Source: Bacteroidales bacterium (GTDB lineage: Bacteria; Bacteroidota; Bacteroidia; Bacteroidales; UBA932). Taken from it: a stretch of 43,932 nt of DNA. The stretch lies in NCBI GenBank assembly GCA_017630215.1, contig JAGBVR010000012.1, positions 1 through 43,932 on the forward strand. Reading direction: 5' to 3'. Of the stretch, positions 33,506 to 42,769 are shown piece after piece. The notes beneath the pieces were generated by a model. The model was not told the origin of the DNA and did no database searches. It saw only the letters and a list, made by a program, of their open reading frames with translations. A program made the translations under genes and the position numbers. Numbering within the stretch: the first letter of the stretch is position 1; each line of letters opens with the position of its first letter.

Positions 33506-35398
33506 ATGGATGCAAGAACAAAACCTATGTTCTCGATGTTCCTGATGTTGTCAGGAGTCATCTTGATTACAATACTTTATTATTATGCTTATCCGTTCTG
33601 GGTAAGGATTGGATTATCATCAGGTATGACGGATATGCTGATGATACAGTTTTACAAGTCTGGAATTATGAGGTCACAGATGGCCGTCAGAGGCATATGC
33701 TTATTCTTCTGTCTGCTGTCGTTCGTAGTTCGGTCCGGAAATTCAAAAGACTCAAGTTGGGCGGAGATTTTTATGCCTCTGTTGAGTGGTCTTGTCGTGT
33801 TTATGGTAGCACCGTTTCTTGGCAATGGTGGTATGTTCCTGCTGGCTACGTTTACCGGATATGTGATGTTCCTGGCAGGGGCAGTACTTCTCGGCAGGAA
33901 GTTCCGCAGTTTCAATGCCAATCTGCCGGATTATTGGGATACATTCGAGCAATGTGAGGAGCTCATAGAGAATGATCTCAGCGTGAATATTCCTTTCCGT
34001 TATCAGTACAAGGGCAAGATACGCGACGGTTACGCCAATGTGGTATCACCGCAGCGAGCAACCCTGATTCTCGGTATTCCCGGAAGTGGCAAGACTGCAG
34101 CAATATATAGGCATTTCATCCGTCAGATGTTAAGTAAGGGATATGCCTTGTTTGTCTATGATTACAAATATCCAGACCTTACGCAGATAGTGCTTAATGA
34201 GCTGCTGGACCATTACCACTGCTTCAAGGTGAAGCCTAAGTTCTATGCGGTGAACTTTGATGATCCGCTCCATTCGCACCGTTTCAACCCGATACACCCA
34301 CGTTATCTCAAGGATCCTATCGACAGTACAGAGGTCGCTGAGATCATAATGAGCAATGTAAGCAGGGGCAAGGAGAAGAAGGAAGATTTCTTCTCGACTT
34401 CTGCGGTCTGTTATATCGATCTGCTGATATGGTTTCTGAGGATATATGACGGAGGAAAGTACTGTACATTCCCTCATCTGATCGAGCTCATGGGACAGGA
34501 TTATAGAGATGTATTCGAGGTGTTGAAGCAATTTGCTGAACTTGAAGTCAAAAGGAATACTTTTGCAGATGCCATCAAAGACCAGGCATTCGAGCAGCTT
34601 CAGGGTCAGATTGCCTCGGCCAGAGTACCGCTCAACAGATTCGCGTCAAAGACACTTTATTGGACGCTGTCGGGAGATGATTTCAGCTTAGACATCAATA
34701 ATCCGGATGAACCGAAAATCATCTGCGTCGGCAACAATCCTATGAGGCAATCAATATATGGAACAACTCTGGCACTGCTCACATCGCGCCTTTTCAAAAC
34801 GATAAACAAACCAGGCAGAATACAGAGTGCCGTTCTGATAGATGAGCTTCCAACCATCCTTCTCAAAGGACTTGATCATCTGATAAACACGGCAAGGTCG
34901 AATATGGTTGCCACAGTTCTCGGAGCACAGGACAAGACGCAGCTCGTAAAGGATTACGACAAGAAAGAATCCGATGTTATATTCAACACTGTCGGGAACG
35001 TCTTTGCCGGAGCAGTCAAGGGCAGTACTGCCGAGACTCTGTCAAAGTCATTCGGCAAGGAAGAGAGGGAGACAAGGTCATACCAGGAAAGCGACATCAG
35101 CGATCACGTGACGTACTCCTACCAACTCAAGGACGTATTGCCGGCTCATAAGATAGAATCTTTATCGCAGGGAACCTTCTGCGGTTACGTCGCTGATACC
35201 TTCAAGCAGAAAGTCAATCCGAAGATATTCTGCGGAGAAGTGATATTGCCTCCTCCAGCAAAGCATAACGAGGATATACCAAAAATCCTCAATCTGCCCG
35301 AAGACAAGATTGAGGAAGAAATCTCAAAGAACTACCTCCGCATCAAAAGGGAGATAGTGAACATAATCAGAGATGAGCTATCAAAAGCCAGGAGTTAG
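33506..35398 (+). CDS. mobC: Type IV coupling protein MobC-like (VirD4/TraG family)
   Basis: The protein has two to four N-terminal membrane segments (FLMLSGVILITILYYYAY, AVRGICLFFCLLSFVV, LLATFTGYVMFLAGAVLL), then Walker A ATLILGIPGSGKTAAIYRH near residue 190 and Walker B SAVLIDELPTILLKG near 440, as in VirD4-type ATPases. I chose ATG 33506 over the TTG at 33485. It connects the relaxosome to the tra channel. In Bacteroides elements this gene follows the relaxase gene and is called MobC. Confidence 0.88.
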   Translation: MDARTKPMFSMFLMLSGVILITILYYYAYPFWVRIGLSSGMTDMLMIQFYKSGIMRSQMAVRGICLFFCLLSFVVRSGNSKDSSWAEIFMPLLSGLVVFMVAPFLGNGGMFLLATFTGYVMFLAGAVLLGRKFRSFNANLPDYWDTFEQCEELIENDLSVNIPFRYQYKGKIRDGYANVVSPQRATLILGIPGSGKTAAIYRHFIRQMLSKGYALFVYDYKYPDLTQIVLNELLDHYHCFKVKPKFYAVNFDDPLHSHRFNPIHPRYLKDPIDSTEVAEIIMSNVSRGKEKKEDFFSTSAVCYIDLLIWFLRIYDGGKYCTFPHLIELMGQDYRDVFEVLKQFAELEVKRNTFADAIKDQAFEQLQGQIASARVPLNRFASKTLYWTLSGDDFSLDINNPDEPKIICVGNNPMRQSIYGTTLALLTSRLFKTINKPGRIQSAVLIDELPTILLKGLDHLINTARSNMVATVLGAQDKTQLVKDYDKKESDVIFNTVGNVFAGAVKGSTAETLSKSFGKEERETRSYQESDISDHVTYSYQLKDVLPAHKIESLSQGTFCGYVADTFKQKVNPKIFCGEVILPPPAKHNEDIPKILNLPEDKIEEEISKNYLRIKREIVNIIRDELSKARS

Positions 35399-35400
35399 AT

Positions 35401-35688
35401 TTACTCTTCCTCCTTGACCCAGCGCCACTCGAACCTGTATCCGGCAGCTTTGGCCATCTTCTCCATTTCAGATATCTTGCAGTCATCTGACTGGAACCAG
35501 CGTCTCATTATATGACGATCCACATTGCACATAGCTCCCAACTGGGCGCCTGTAATGCCAAGCTCCGCAAGATACTTCCTGATGCCGCTCAGGCGAGGGC
35601 CGGTCTGCATCTCGATTGGAGTTCTTTGTCTCTTAGGTATCACTACAGTAGTCTTCTGCGTAGTCTCAGGAGTCGGATTCTTAGGCAT
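35401..35688 (-). CDS. Small HTH protein
   Basis: The 95-residue protein has a basic N-terminal tail and a helix-turn-helix-like core (LSGIRKYLAELGITGAQLGA then VDRHIMRRWFQ), ending in AGYRFEWRWVKEEE. It is divergent from the primase gene and ends two bases after the mobC stop on the other strand. Its upstream region (35736-35804) has TACC-N4-GGTA repeats that could be its operator. It is probably a regulator; toxin or antitoxin roles have no support. Confidence 0.65.
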   Translation of the reverse strand: MPKNPTPETTQKTTVVIPKRQRTPIEMQTGPRLSGIRKYLAELGITGAQLGAMCNVDRHIMRRWFQSDDCKISEMEKMAKAAGYRFEWRWVKEEE

Positions 35689-35735
35689 AGTTATCCCTTA
35701 ATTTGGTTTTATGAAATATTATTCTTTTCTTTGCA

Positions 35736-35804
35736 TTGGTATTATTTCATTACCAAGAGGTAGATATATAACACCAACAAAACTATTGTAATTACCAACA
35801 GGTA
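35736..35804. promoter_or_regulatory. Repeated TACC-N4-GGTA operator candidate
   Basis: TACCAAGAGGTA (35751-35762) and TACCAACAGGTA (35793-35804) are two near-identical inverted repeats 42 nt apart, on about the same face of the helix. TTGGTA (35736-35741) also pairs with TACCAA (35751-35756). They lie between the divergent HTH and primase genes, so they fit an operator for the HTH protein. Confidence 0.6.
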
Positions 35805-35871
35805 AGCATTGCAACACAAAGTTATATAAAATTCGATTAAATGCGATAGAATTAGACGAAATTTCATCAAA

Positions 35872-36774
35872 ATGTTCGATAATCCAATATATAACTATCC
35901 TCTTGACCTTCTTCTTAAGCATCTTGGATGCAAGGAAGAAGGCAAAGGAATGTACTACTCTCCGTTAAGAAATGAGACGACACCATCATTGCACGTGAAC
36001 AAACGCGATAATGTATGGTACGATCACGGAGCCGGCATCGGAGGAACAAACGTACAGCTGATAATGGCCGCCAAGAAATGCAGTAAAGAAGAAGCGGAGT
36101 CATACATCAAAACACTTGATCCTGTTGCAGCCAGCAGAACAGAATCAATCTCAAAACCCGAATCTACTCCGACCACAGAAATCATAAAGGTAAAGTCCAT
36201 CTGTAGCTATTACCTCAAGAAATACCTTGAAAAGAGGAAGATTCCTATAAGCATAGCAGACAAATACTGCAAAGAAGTCATCCTAAGAAACCACGTAAAA
36301 GGGAAAGATTACACGACTTTGGGGTTTGAGAACAATGCTGGAGGCTATAATCTCAGTGCGCCGTATGGGTTTAAGTCCTGCAGTAAGGGAGGCATAACAA
36401 CGATTGATACAGAGGGCAAACGAACAGTTATGCCATCAACACGGGGTGTCGCCATCTTTGAGGGCAGTTTCGACTTCCTTTCATGGCAAGTCCTGCAAAA
36501 CAGCAAGACACCTACCACAGATATCCTGGTCCTGAATTCAGTCAACAATCTGGACAAAGCGACCGGATACCTAAACTTACACGAAAGCTTCATATGTTTC
36601 CTAGATAACGACCAGGCAGGACGCAAGTGCCTCGAAGATATTCAGAAAATGTTCCCCGGCAAAGAAATCAAAGATATGTCAGGCCTGTACAGCCAGCACA
36701 AAGATCTTAATGAAATGCTTCAGAACTGCCGAGGCTATTCGCTTAACCAGACAACTCATAAAAATTCACTATAA
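35872..36774 (+). CDS. Toprim-domain primase of mobile elements
   Basis: The 300-residue protein has a CHC2-type N-terminal fold without all the zinc ligands (LLKHLGCKEEGKGMYYSPLR then VWYDHGAGIGGTNVQLIMAA), typical of Bacteroidetes mobile-element primases, and a C-terminal toprim domain with VAIFEGSFDFLSWQVL and SFICFLDNDQAGRKCLEDI (the E and DxD metal site). It likely primes the complement strand after transfer or at the iteron origin. It is followed 3 nt later by a small HTH gene. Confidence 0.8.
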   Translation: MFDNPIYNYPLDLLLKHLGCKEEGKGMYYSPLRNETTPSLHVNKRDNVWYDHGAGIGGTNVQLIMAAKKCSKEEAESYIKTLDPVAASRTESISKPESTPTTEIIKVKSICSYYLKKYLEKRKIPISIADKYCKEVILRNHVKGKDYTTLGFENNAGGYNLSAPYGFKSCSKGGITTIDTEGKRTVMPSTRGVAIFEGSFDFLSWQVLQNSKTPTTDILVLNSVNNLDKATGYLNLHESFICFLDNDQAGRKCLEDIQKMFPGKEIKDMSGLYSQHKDLNEMLQNCRGYSLNQTTHKNSL

Positions 36775-36777
36775 ACT

Positions 36778-37083
36778 ATGGAAGACAGAGATCAAAACAT
36801 CGCAAACATCCTTAAGCACATTAAAGGATTACGTAAAGATATCCGTGAAATGCGTAAAAGTATGGACGCTGGCAGCAAAATGATATTCACCAACCAGGAA
36901 ATCATGGAACAGTTAGACGTATCCACTGCCGTCCTTAAAAAATGGAGAGATTCCGGCCTCCTCGGTTACTCCCAAATCAACAACAAATACTACTACTCCC
37001 GCAATGACATCCTTGAATTCATGCAAACCACCCACTACGAAGCCTTTGTGACTCGTAAAAAACATATGAAAATATATGAATAA
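36778..37083 (+). CDS. Small HTH protein (excisionase/MerR-like)
   Basis: The 101-residue protein has a coiled-coil-like N terminus (LKHIKGLRKDIREMRKSM) and a winged-helix core FTNQEIMEQLDVSTAVLKKW then LLGYSQINNKYYYSRNDILE, the pattern of DUF3853- or Xis-like helix-turn-helix proteins in Bacteroides elements. It may regulate excision or transfer. It ends the backbone; a 9-bp inverted repeat follows, and the AT-rich cargo begins after it. Confidence 0.7.
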   Translation: MEDRDQNIANILKHIKGLRKDIREMRKSMDAGSKMIFTNQEIMEQLDVSTAVLKKWRDSGLLGYSQINNKYYYSRNDILEFMQTTHYEAFVTRKKHMKIYE

Positions 37084-37127
37084 TAAATCTTCAATATTTT
37101 TGCTGCCTAAATAACATATAAACGAGC

Positions 37128-37147
37128 AACTTGATATTTATCAAGTT
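37128..37147 (+). terminator. Inverted repeat ending the backbone transcript
   Basis: AACTTGATA (37128-37136) and TATCAAGTT (37139-37147) are exactly complementary around TT, followed by TTAAAT. The stem is AT-rich and 45 nt past the HTH stop. It may be a weak terminator or an operator for the cargo promoter. Confidence 0.5.
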
Positions 37148-37207
37148 TTAAATCAATAAGATATATGGTCGCATAAATACTTCTAAAGTTTCAGTTGAAA
37201 ATAGTTA

Positions 37208-37242
37208 TTTTGTAAAAACGATTAAAAATATCATTATATTTG
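37208..37242 (+). promoter_or_regulatory. Bacteroides-type promoter of the cargo operon
   Basis: TATATTTG (37235-37242) matches the Bacteroides -7 consensus TAnnTTTG exactly, and TTTTG (37208-37212) can serve as the -33 box with 22 nt between them, slightly long. The ATG at 37258 is only about 10 nt after the expected start of transcription, so the leader would be very short. Confidence 0.6.
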
Positions 37243-37257
37243 CAAGTTATATGAAAA

Positions 37258-38403
37258 ATGATGATAGATAAAAAAGAACATATAACAACTTTACGAACCC
37301 AATCTCGTAGTATTGTTGGCTTGCATAGACCTTTTAATAAGCCGCTAAAAAGTCTATGCTGGGTTTGTTCATACGCTAAAAAATGGTCAAACAATATAAA
37401 TGATAACTTCTATTATTGTTTCTATATACATCATGTTAAAGAGATTATAAGACATCAACATATGACCAATAAGTGGAATGAGGGCTGTATTAGTCTGCAG
37501 GATGCAATGGTTGTTAATGAAATAATGTCAAAATCTAATTTGAGAGTTCGTATAGTAGAATGTTTGCATAAGAGAAATACAGAGGAAGATAAGTTAATAT
37601 ATCAGACATACAAAAAAGCCAGTTATTACATTTCATTGTCAAAAAAACTAGGATTATTGGATGCGAATTGTAGACCAACAAGTGATGGCTTACAGTTAGC
37701 AGCCGTTAATAGTAATTTTTACGTATTAAATACAGATGAGAAAAAACTAATTCTTAGTTATTTGCTTGAAGTTAACCCTGACTTAATGATTGCATTAATC
37801 ATTACTCAGAGTGAGGTTGAGCAAGGAAAGTACCCTTCACATTTATCTCTAATTTTTCAAAAGAGTCAAGGAAAAAACTTTGATAAAGGTTATATAAGGA
37901 GTTTTAAACATAATTATTTACCCGTTATGACCTCATGGTTTTCACAGTTGAATATCACAAAGAAAAAAGGGGGGCTGAAAAAAGAATGGGAAATTTTCAT
38001 GCAAAGCTATCCCACGTATTATTCTAAGTATAAGGAACAACTATCAGCTTATAAGGGGTTTAAAGAAGGTGTTTTAAAACAAGAATTGGCAAAGAAAAAA
38101 AGATATAAGAAATTTACCGATATCTACAATTCATTATATAAACAGGGACAAGCTGATTTAGGTTTTGTTAACCTATATGATATAATGTCAAAAATGCGTA
38201 TGGGATATGAGCGATTTTCAAAATTTATCAATGATTTTTATACTGAGAATAGAAAGAAGGTAATTATCTTATTTTCTAATACAGTCTCATCTATTGATAA
38301 ACGTCCTAGATTTAGGATTGGAGACAAAATAGTACTTAAAATTAAATTAATTAAAATGATAGATTATGAAGTTGGAGACACTTTGGGAGAATTTAACGCC
38401 TAA
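37258..38403 (+). CDS. Cargo protein 1: winged-helix-like protein of unknown function
   Basis: The 381-residue frame opens right after a good promoter. An alternative start at ATG 37462 (MTNKWNEGCISLQDAM) would give 313 residues and a more ordinary N terminus. The middle has SYYISLSKKLGLLDANCRPT then SDGLQLAAVN, which looks like a winged helix, and the C-terminal half is basic and helical (KKRYKKFTDIYNSLYKQGQA). I recognise no family. It shares an operon with an ATPase, a nuclease and a methyltransferase, so a DNA-binding or specificity role is plausible. The gene is clearly AT-rich compared with the backbone. Confidence 0.65.
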   Translation: MMIDKKEHITTLRTQSRSIVGLHRPFNKPLKSLCWVCSYAKKWSNNINDNFYYCFYIHHVKEIIRHQHMTNKWNEGCISLQDAMVVNEIMSKSNLRVRIVECLHKRNTEEDKLIYQTYKKASYYISLSKKLGLLDANCRPTSDGLQLAAVNSNFYVLNTDEKKLILSYLLEVNPDLMIALIITQSEVEQGKYPSHLSLIFQKSQGKNFDKGYIRSFKHNYLPVMTSWFSQLNITKKKGGLKKEWEIFMQSYPTYYSKYKEQLSAYKGFKEGVLKQELAKKKRYKKFTDIYNSLYKQGQADLGFVNLYDIMSKMRMGYERFSKFINDFYTENRKKVIILFSNTVSSIDKRPRFRIGDKIVLKIKLIKMIDYEVGDTLGEFNA

Positions 38404-39880
38404 CCCTGAGAACATCAATACAATAAAGAAGGATTTAAGCGTTGGCATTGCACCACACTTGCCGTATTTCATTATAGGTTTATATGATATAAAGTCTAAA
38501 CTTTATAACTATTTGACTAATATTGATACTAGTTTCCAATTTTGCTTGATAAAAGGACAATATGGAAATGGTAAGACTAATTTATTGAAATATCTGGAAT
38601 ATTTCTTTGATGTGCATTCGGAATATAATGTTCATTGTGAAACTTGGAGAGCAGATGTTGATAAGTATGATCTTAATTTATTTTTGCTATATATTTTGCA
38701 ACAACGTCATGCAAGTATTTTGCATAGTTTCTTAAAATTATCATCTGAAGAAGTTTTAAAAGAAGCTTGTAATAACTATAAGGGTGGCTTTTCTGTCCTT
38801 AAAAGCTACTCAGAAGTCATATGCGCACATAAGGACAATGATGATGCTCTTACAGAAATAATACAACTTGGAACTGGAGTTAAATACGACAAGCGTTCTT
38901 TTGATAAGTACTATCTAACAAAATTTTCAGATTATAATAGACACGAGGTGCTAGTGTTCTTTTTGAATATTTTAGCACAAAACAATTACTATATTTTATT
39001 CTGTATAGACGAACTAGAAAAAATCGAAGAAAAATCTCGCGCGCGATTCCAATCGTATTTAACGTCATTTAGAGAATTAATCGACATGTCAGGGTTAATA
39101 AAAGGGCATATGATTATAGCCTCAATGACGGATGCTGGGAAATTTTCATCTATGCCTCTAGAGGCATATAATCCAGCATTTGCGAGAAGAATTGTATCTT
39201 CGACTTATGAACTTAAAAGTATTACTAATACTGAAGACATTAAACAGTTAGCATTATCACTATGCACAATACTACAGGAGTCGTGCAAAGATACAGACAT
39301 TGACTTAATTGTTAGTAAAGTTGTAAAACAGCACTTATCTCACACAAATGAGGTAGTCATTAGTTTGTACAAGAATCTTACGGAATGCAACTATAAGTCG
39401 TGGAGGGACAAACTTCATGAGGCAAATCTAGATATACCACTACAGCAACGTATGCAAGCCTTATACGAAGAAGGCGTAGACATTCGTATAAATTCGAAAT
39501 TTTTTGCTCCTCTCGAAAATTATATTAACATCGTTTGTCAGAATCCGAATGAATATCAGATAAAAGCTCAAATGTATCAGACAATTCGATCTGTTGATAA
39601 ATTAAGTTGCTATATCTTTTTATTCACGACAGATTATGATGCTAACCTAAATAGAATAAAAAACGTAAACCAATTATTCCCTAACGATAAGCTATATATT
39701 TTTAAGCCTGAAGGTTTGAGTATTTCAAATTCTGTTTTATTAGAAGAAGGTCTTAACAATATTGAGGATGTTGTAGTCTACAATCCAATTGAATTAATGG
39801 CTCTGCTGACATTGTTTGTTGAGAATTACGATAATGATACCTTAAAGGATATAATTGTTGAATGTACTAAGGGCCTATAA
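38366..39880 (+). CDS. Cargo protein 2: P-loop ATPase, BREX-ATPase-like (DUF2791-like)
   Basis: The 504-residue protein has Walker A in FCLIKGQYGNGKTNLLKYLE (about residues 62-75) and Walker B in YYILFCIDELEKIEE (about 209-223), followed by HMIIASMTDAGKF, a sensor-like stretch, and FARRIVSSTYELKSI. The GxYGNGKT and DELE forms resemble the DUF2791/BrxD type ATP-binding proteins. No PglZ or helicase gene is nearby, so it is not BREX. It begins 38 nt inside cargo gene 1. It may be the energy-using switch of the module. Confidence 0.7.
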   Translation: MKLETLWENLTPNPENINTIKKDLSVGIAPHLPYFIIGLYDIKSKLYNYLTNIDTSFQFCLIKGQYGNGKTNLLKYLEYFFDVHSEYNVHCETWRADVDKYDLNLFLLYILQQRHASILHSFLKLSSEEVLKEACNNYKGGFSVLKSYSEVICAHKDNDDALTEIIQLGTGVKYDKRSFDKYYLTKFSDYNRHEVLVFFLNILAQNNYYILFCIDELEKIEEKSRARFQSYLTSFRELIDMSGLIKGHMIIASMTDAGKFSSMPLEAYNPAFARRIVSSTYELKSITNTEDIKQLALSLCTILQESCKDTDIDLIVSKVVKQHLSHTNEVVISLYKNLTECNYKSWRDKLHEANLDIPLQQRMQALYEEGVDIRINSKFFAPLENYINIVCQNPNEYQIKAQMYQTIRSVDKLSCYIFLFTTDYDANLNRIKNVNQLFPNDKLYIFKPEGLSISNSVLLEEGLNNIEDVVVYNPIELMALLTLFVENYDNDTLKDIIVECTKGL

Positions 39881-39882
39881 TT

Positions 39883-41637
39883 ATGTTTGATAGAAATGAA
39901 CTTTATAGAATATATAAGTTTTCTTTACCAATTTTTGACATTTTAGTTCCTTATTGGAATTTATATGTAAGATTTAAAGGGATCGATGTTATTAAATCTT
40001 TGAACTTTCCAGAAGGATTTGAGGAATATTCAGATAAATGCTCGCTTATTTATCATGAGCATTTATCTGAAATTGAAAAAACAGAAGGTGATGTTGATGC
40101 CATTGCATCCATCGAAGAAACAACATACAATCAAGTATTACAAATTGTCACAGAATATATTTGTTTAACCATACTTAATAATGAGCAATTTGGGAGAACT
40201 TTCAAAAAACGTTTGTTTTTAATTCTTATAGAAGGTGAATCATTACTCTGCATAACAAAGGATTGTGATGAGGAAAAAATGGAAGAATTATTGATTAGTT
40301 TTCTAAATAGATCTAATCCCATCAAAATATTACTGAATATTTTAGATGCAGAAAACGACACTTGGGCAGATGAAATGATTAATAGTGGGCTTTATGATAT
40401 TGCTGCTAAGAAAGCAATATCGAGTGTTGACATTCGTTCAATGCATGCTCCTATATATTGTTTAAGTGATCTTCAGCGTTCATTAGACGGTTGCATTTTT
40501 GGCGAAGTAAATTCAACAAACTGTTGGATCAACTATAATTTATTAAATGAACATCTAAACAAGGATATAACAGAAGTTGAGAGCATTAAATACTTTTCGA
40601 CGAACTCTAATGAATCTTTATTAAACGCTCATGTAATAATTTTAAATGATTTGGTTATTCCTTTAATCAGTGATTTTAAAAAACAATATCCGATAAAAAT
40701 GAGTGGTATATGGAGAGAATTTAAAAGTCATGTTTATCATCATAAAACAAACACAACGGAGAATACTACTCGTTCTGCAAATCAGAATTATTTTTTGCAA
40801 TTGACAAAAGACGAAACTTTTACTGATAAATTATTTTATTTAGAAGATAACCTATTTGTCCCAGATGAACATTTCAATAAAATTCAGGGACTAGAGGAAT
40901 TTTTCAATGATATAATTATCGTTGATGGTTTATCTGAACTCGATAATTATGAGTTTTTTTCTGCTAATATAGGTAAAGCAGCCCCATTCATTGGTATACA
41001 TAAAAAGGATAAAGCAGGATCTCAATCATATAAACTACTACATTACTTGCAAAATGAAGGTGGCAAATTGATGAATTATCGTGGCAACAACCAAAAGCAT
41101 AAGTGTGCTGGACGTAAAGCTAAGATATTGAAGCCTGACATCGCATTCTATTATCTCCTAAGGTTTTATGAGGATTTTACATCGCTTGCTTTGAATGAAA
41201 TTCGAGACAATAACAAAAGTATTGACTTTATAACTAACCAAAATGTATCCTATAATGGCCAACGAAATGAAATAGATGTAATAGCATTTAATGGCAGAAA
41301 TATATTTATCATTGAACTGAAAACTAACTTAACAATAGAATCCATTATTTCATTCCAAAAGAAATGTAATAGATGGCTAAAGCAAAATGCTGATATATCA
41401 CCAAGCCTGAAGTTTATAATTGCTGGTAGTCGTGGAAAAGAAACATTGAATATATGTACGTCAAAAGTAATAGAAGCAGATGATGGGGTAAACAATGCCC
41501 CCCTAAATCCGACTTATACTATTAGTGTACCACTCGATAATGGAGAGGATTTGTTGTGTTTCACCGAATCGTCATTTACAAGACTGAAAGATAGATTATC
41601 ACAAATATTGATAACTAATGAGACTCCCAATAACTAG
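39883..41637 (+). CDS. Cargo protein 3: PD-(D/E)XK nuclease-like protein
   Basis: The 584-residue protein has a long N-terminal region (about 1-440) with no motif that I recognise and a C-terminal nuclease core NEIDVIAFNGRNIFIIELKT (about residues 460-479). The Asp of NEID and the ExK of IELKT are the catalytic set of the PD-(D/E)XK family. A helix with FQKKCNRWLKQN follows. It starts 2 nt after the ATPase stop and overlaps the methyltransferase gene by 20 nt. It is probably the DNA-cutting effector; the N-terminal part may sense or recruit. Confidence 0.7.
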   Translation: MFDRNELYRIYKFSLPIFDILVPYWNLYVRFKGIDVIKSLNFPEGFEEYSDKCSLIYHEHLSEIEKTEGDVDAIASIEETTYNQVLQIVTEYICLTILNNEQFGRTFKKRLFLILIEGESLLCITKDCDEEKMEELLISFLNRSNPIKILLNILDAENDTWADEMINSGLYDIAAKKAISSVDIRSMHAPIYCLSDLQRSLDGCIFGEVNSTNCWINYNLLNEHLNKDITEVESIKYFSTNSNESLLNAHVIILNDLVIPLISDFKKQYPIKMSGIWREFKSHVYHHKTNTTENTTRSANQNYFLQLTKDETFTDKLFYLEDNLFVPDEHFNKIQGLEEFFNDIIIVDGLSELDNYEFFSANIGKAAPFIGIHKKDKAGSQSYKLLHYLQNEGGKLMNYRGNNQKHKCAGRKAKILKPDIAFYYLLRFYEDFTSLALNEIRDNNKSIDFITNQNVSYNGQRNEIDVIAFNGRNIFIIELKTNLTIESIISFQKKCNRWLKQNADISPSLKFIIAGSRGKETLNICTSKVIEADDGVNNAPLNPTYTISVPLDNGEDLLCFTESSFTRLKDRLSQILITNETPNN

Positions 41638-42655
41638 GTATTACGGTTCAAAACGTAAGTTAATTAATAAAATATGGGAGGCATTAAACGATCTCCAAAT
41701 CGAATTTGACTCTGTGCTGGATTTATTTGGTGGTACGGGAGTTGTGTCATATTTTATGGCTCAAAAGGGTAAACATGTAGTATACAATGACATCTTCTCC
41801 TTTAATTGTGAAATAGCAAAGGCATTACTATGCTCTAGCCGAGGAGTCTTTTCAGAGTCTGATGCTTTATGTCTTTTAAATAAAGTTGCAGGCAGGGAAT
41901 ACGATAATATTATAGCTGAAAATTATATTGATATATACTACACAGATGAAGAGAATAGGATCATTGATACAGTAATCCAGAACATACCGTATTTGGAGCC
42001 AGAAAAACAAGCTAGTGCATATTATGTGTTATTTCAAAGCTGTATTATAAAGAGGCCATTTAATTTATTCCACAGAAAGAATCTTAACTTAAGGACGAAT
42101 TTTGTCAAAGCAAACTTTGGCAATAAAAAAACATGGGAACAATCTTTTGAAGACTTGTTTATTAAATTTACACGAGAACTCAATGAGCTGCAGTTTACAG
42201 TTTTACCACAAGTCGAGATTACGAATTTTTCAGCATTGAATTGCAATCGTCACGCTGATGTGGTTTATATTGATACACCCTACTTTCCGAAAGAAAATGG
42301 TGGTTCAATAACTTATCATAGCAGATATCACTTCCTTGAAGGTCTGATGAATTATGCTGCAATCCCTAGTCATATAGATTATTCTAAGGTAAATTTAGAA
42401 ATTAACATATCAAGGAATTTGGAATTTGAAAGAAGAAGTTGCTTTATTCATGAATTGGATCAGTTAATAAATATGCATAGGGACTCAATAATTGCCCTGT
42501 CGTATACAACTGAAGGATATCCATCAATTGATGAATTGGAGGCAATTATTAGGCGTTATAAAGCAAGAACACATGTGTGTTATTTGGGTCAGCACAGTTT
42601 TGCCCTAAATCGAAATAATGCGGGACGTCAAGAAGTATTAATAGTTGGTATTTAG
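41618..42655 (+). CDS. Cargo protein 4: D12-class adenine-N6 DNA methyltransferase
   Basis: The 345-residue protein begins RYYGSKRKLINKIWEAL, the start motif of Dam/D12 methyltransferases, then has the SAM-binding VLDLFGGTGVVSYFMAQKG (about residues 35-53) and the catalytic DVVYIDTPYF (about 214-223; DxPY form DTPY). Length is close to other D12 enzymes. It would methylate adenine in a short site, protecting self DNA. It ends the cargo operon. No separate restriction enzyme of the usual type II kind is present; the nuclease is in the preceding gene. Confidence 0.85.
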   Translation: MRLPITRYYGSKRKLINKIWEALNDLQIEFDSVLDLFGGTGVVSYFMAQKGKHVVYNDIFSFNCEIAKALLCSSRGVFSESDALCLLNKVAGREYDNIIAENYIDIYYTDEENRIIDTVIQNIPYLEPEKQASAYYVLFQSCIIKRPFNLFHRKNLNLRTNFVKANFGNKKTWEQSFEDLFIKFTRELNELQFTVLPQVEITNFSALNCNRHADVVYIDTPYFPKENGGSITYHSRYHFLEGLMNYAAIPSHIDYSKVNLEINISRNLEFERRSCFIHELDQLINMHRDSIIALSYTTEGYPSIDELEAIIRRYKARTHVCYLGQHSFALNRNNAGRQEVLIVGI

Positions 42656-42769
42656 TTTATTTGGATTATTATTTCTATTTTTGCTGTAAACTATGACAGT
42701 GGTCTTGGTAAGTTCTTTGAATTCGATTTGGTAAGTGCTGGGAAAGTGGTGTTGAGGCGCGGAAAGTAG

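Noticed and set aside
35401-35688. Antitoxin of a toxin-antitoxin pair
   Set aside because: No toxin gene is adjacent; the divergent operator layout fits a simple regulator.
37258-42655. BREX or DISARM system
   Set aside because: The ATPase is BREX-like, but no PglZ, BrxL, helicase or DUF1998 gene is present, and the nuclease plus D12 methyltransferase do not fit those gene sets.
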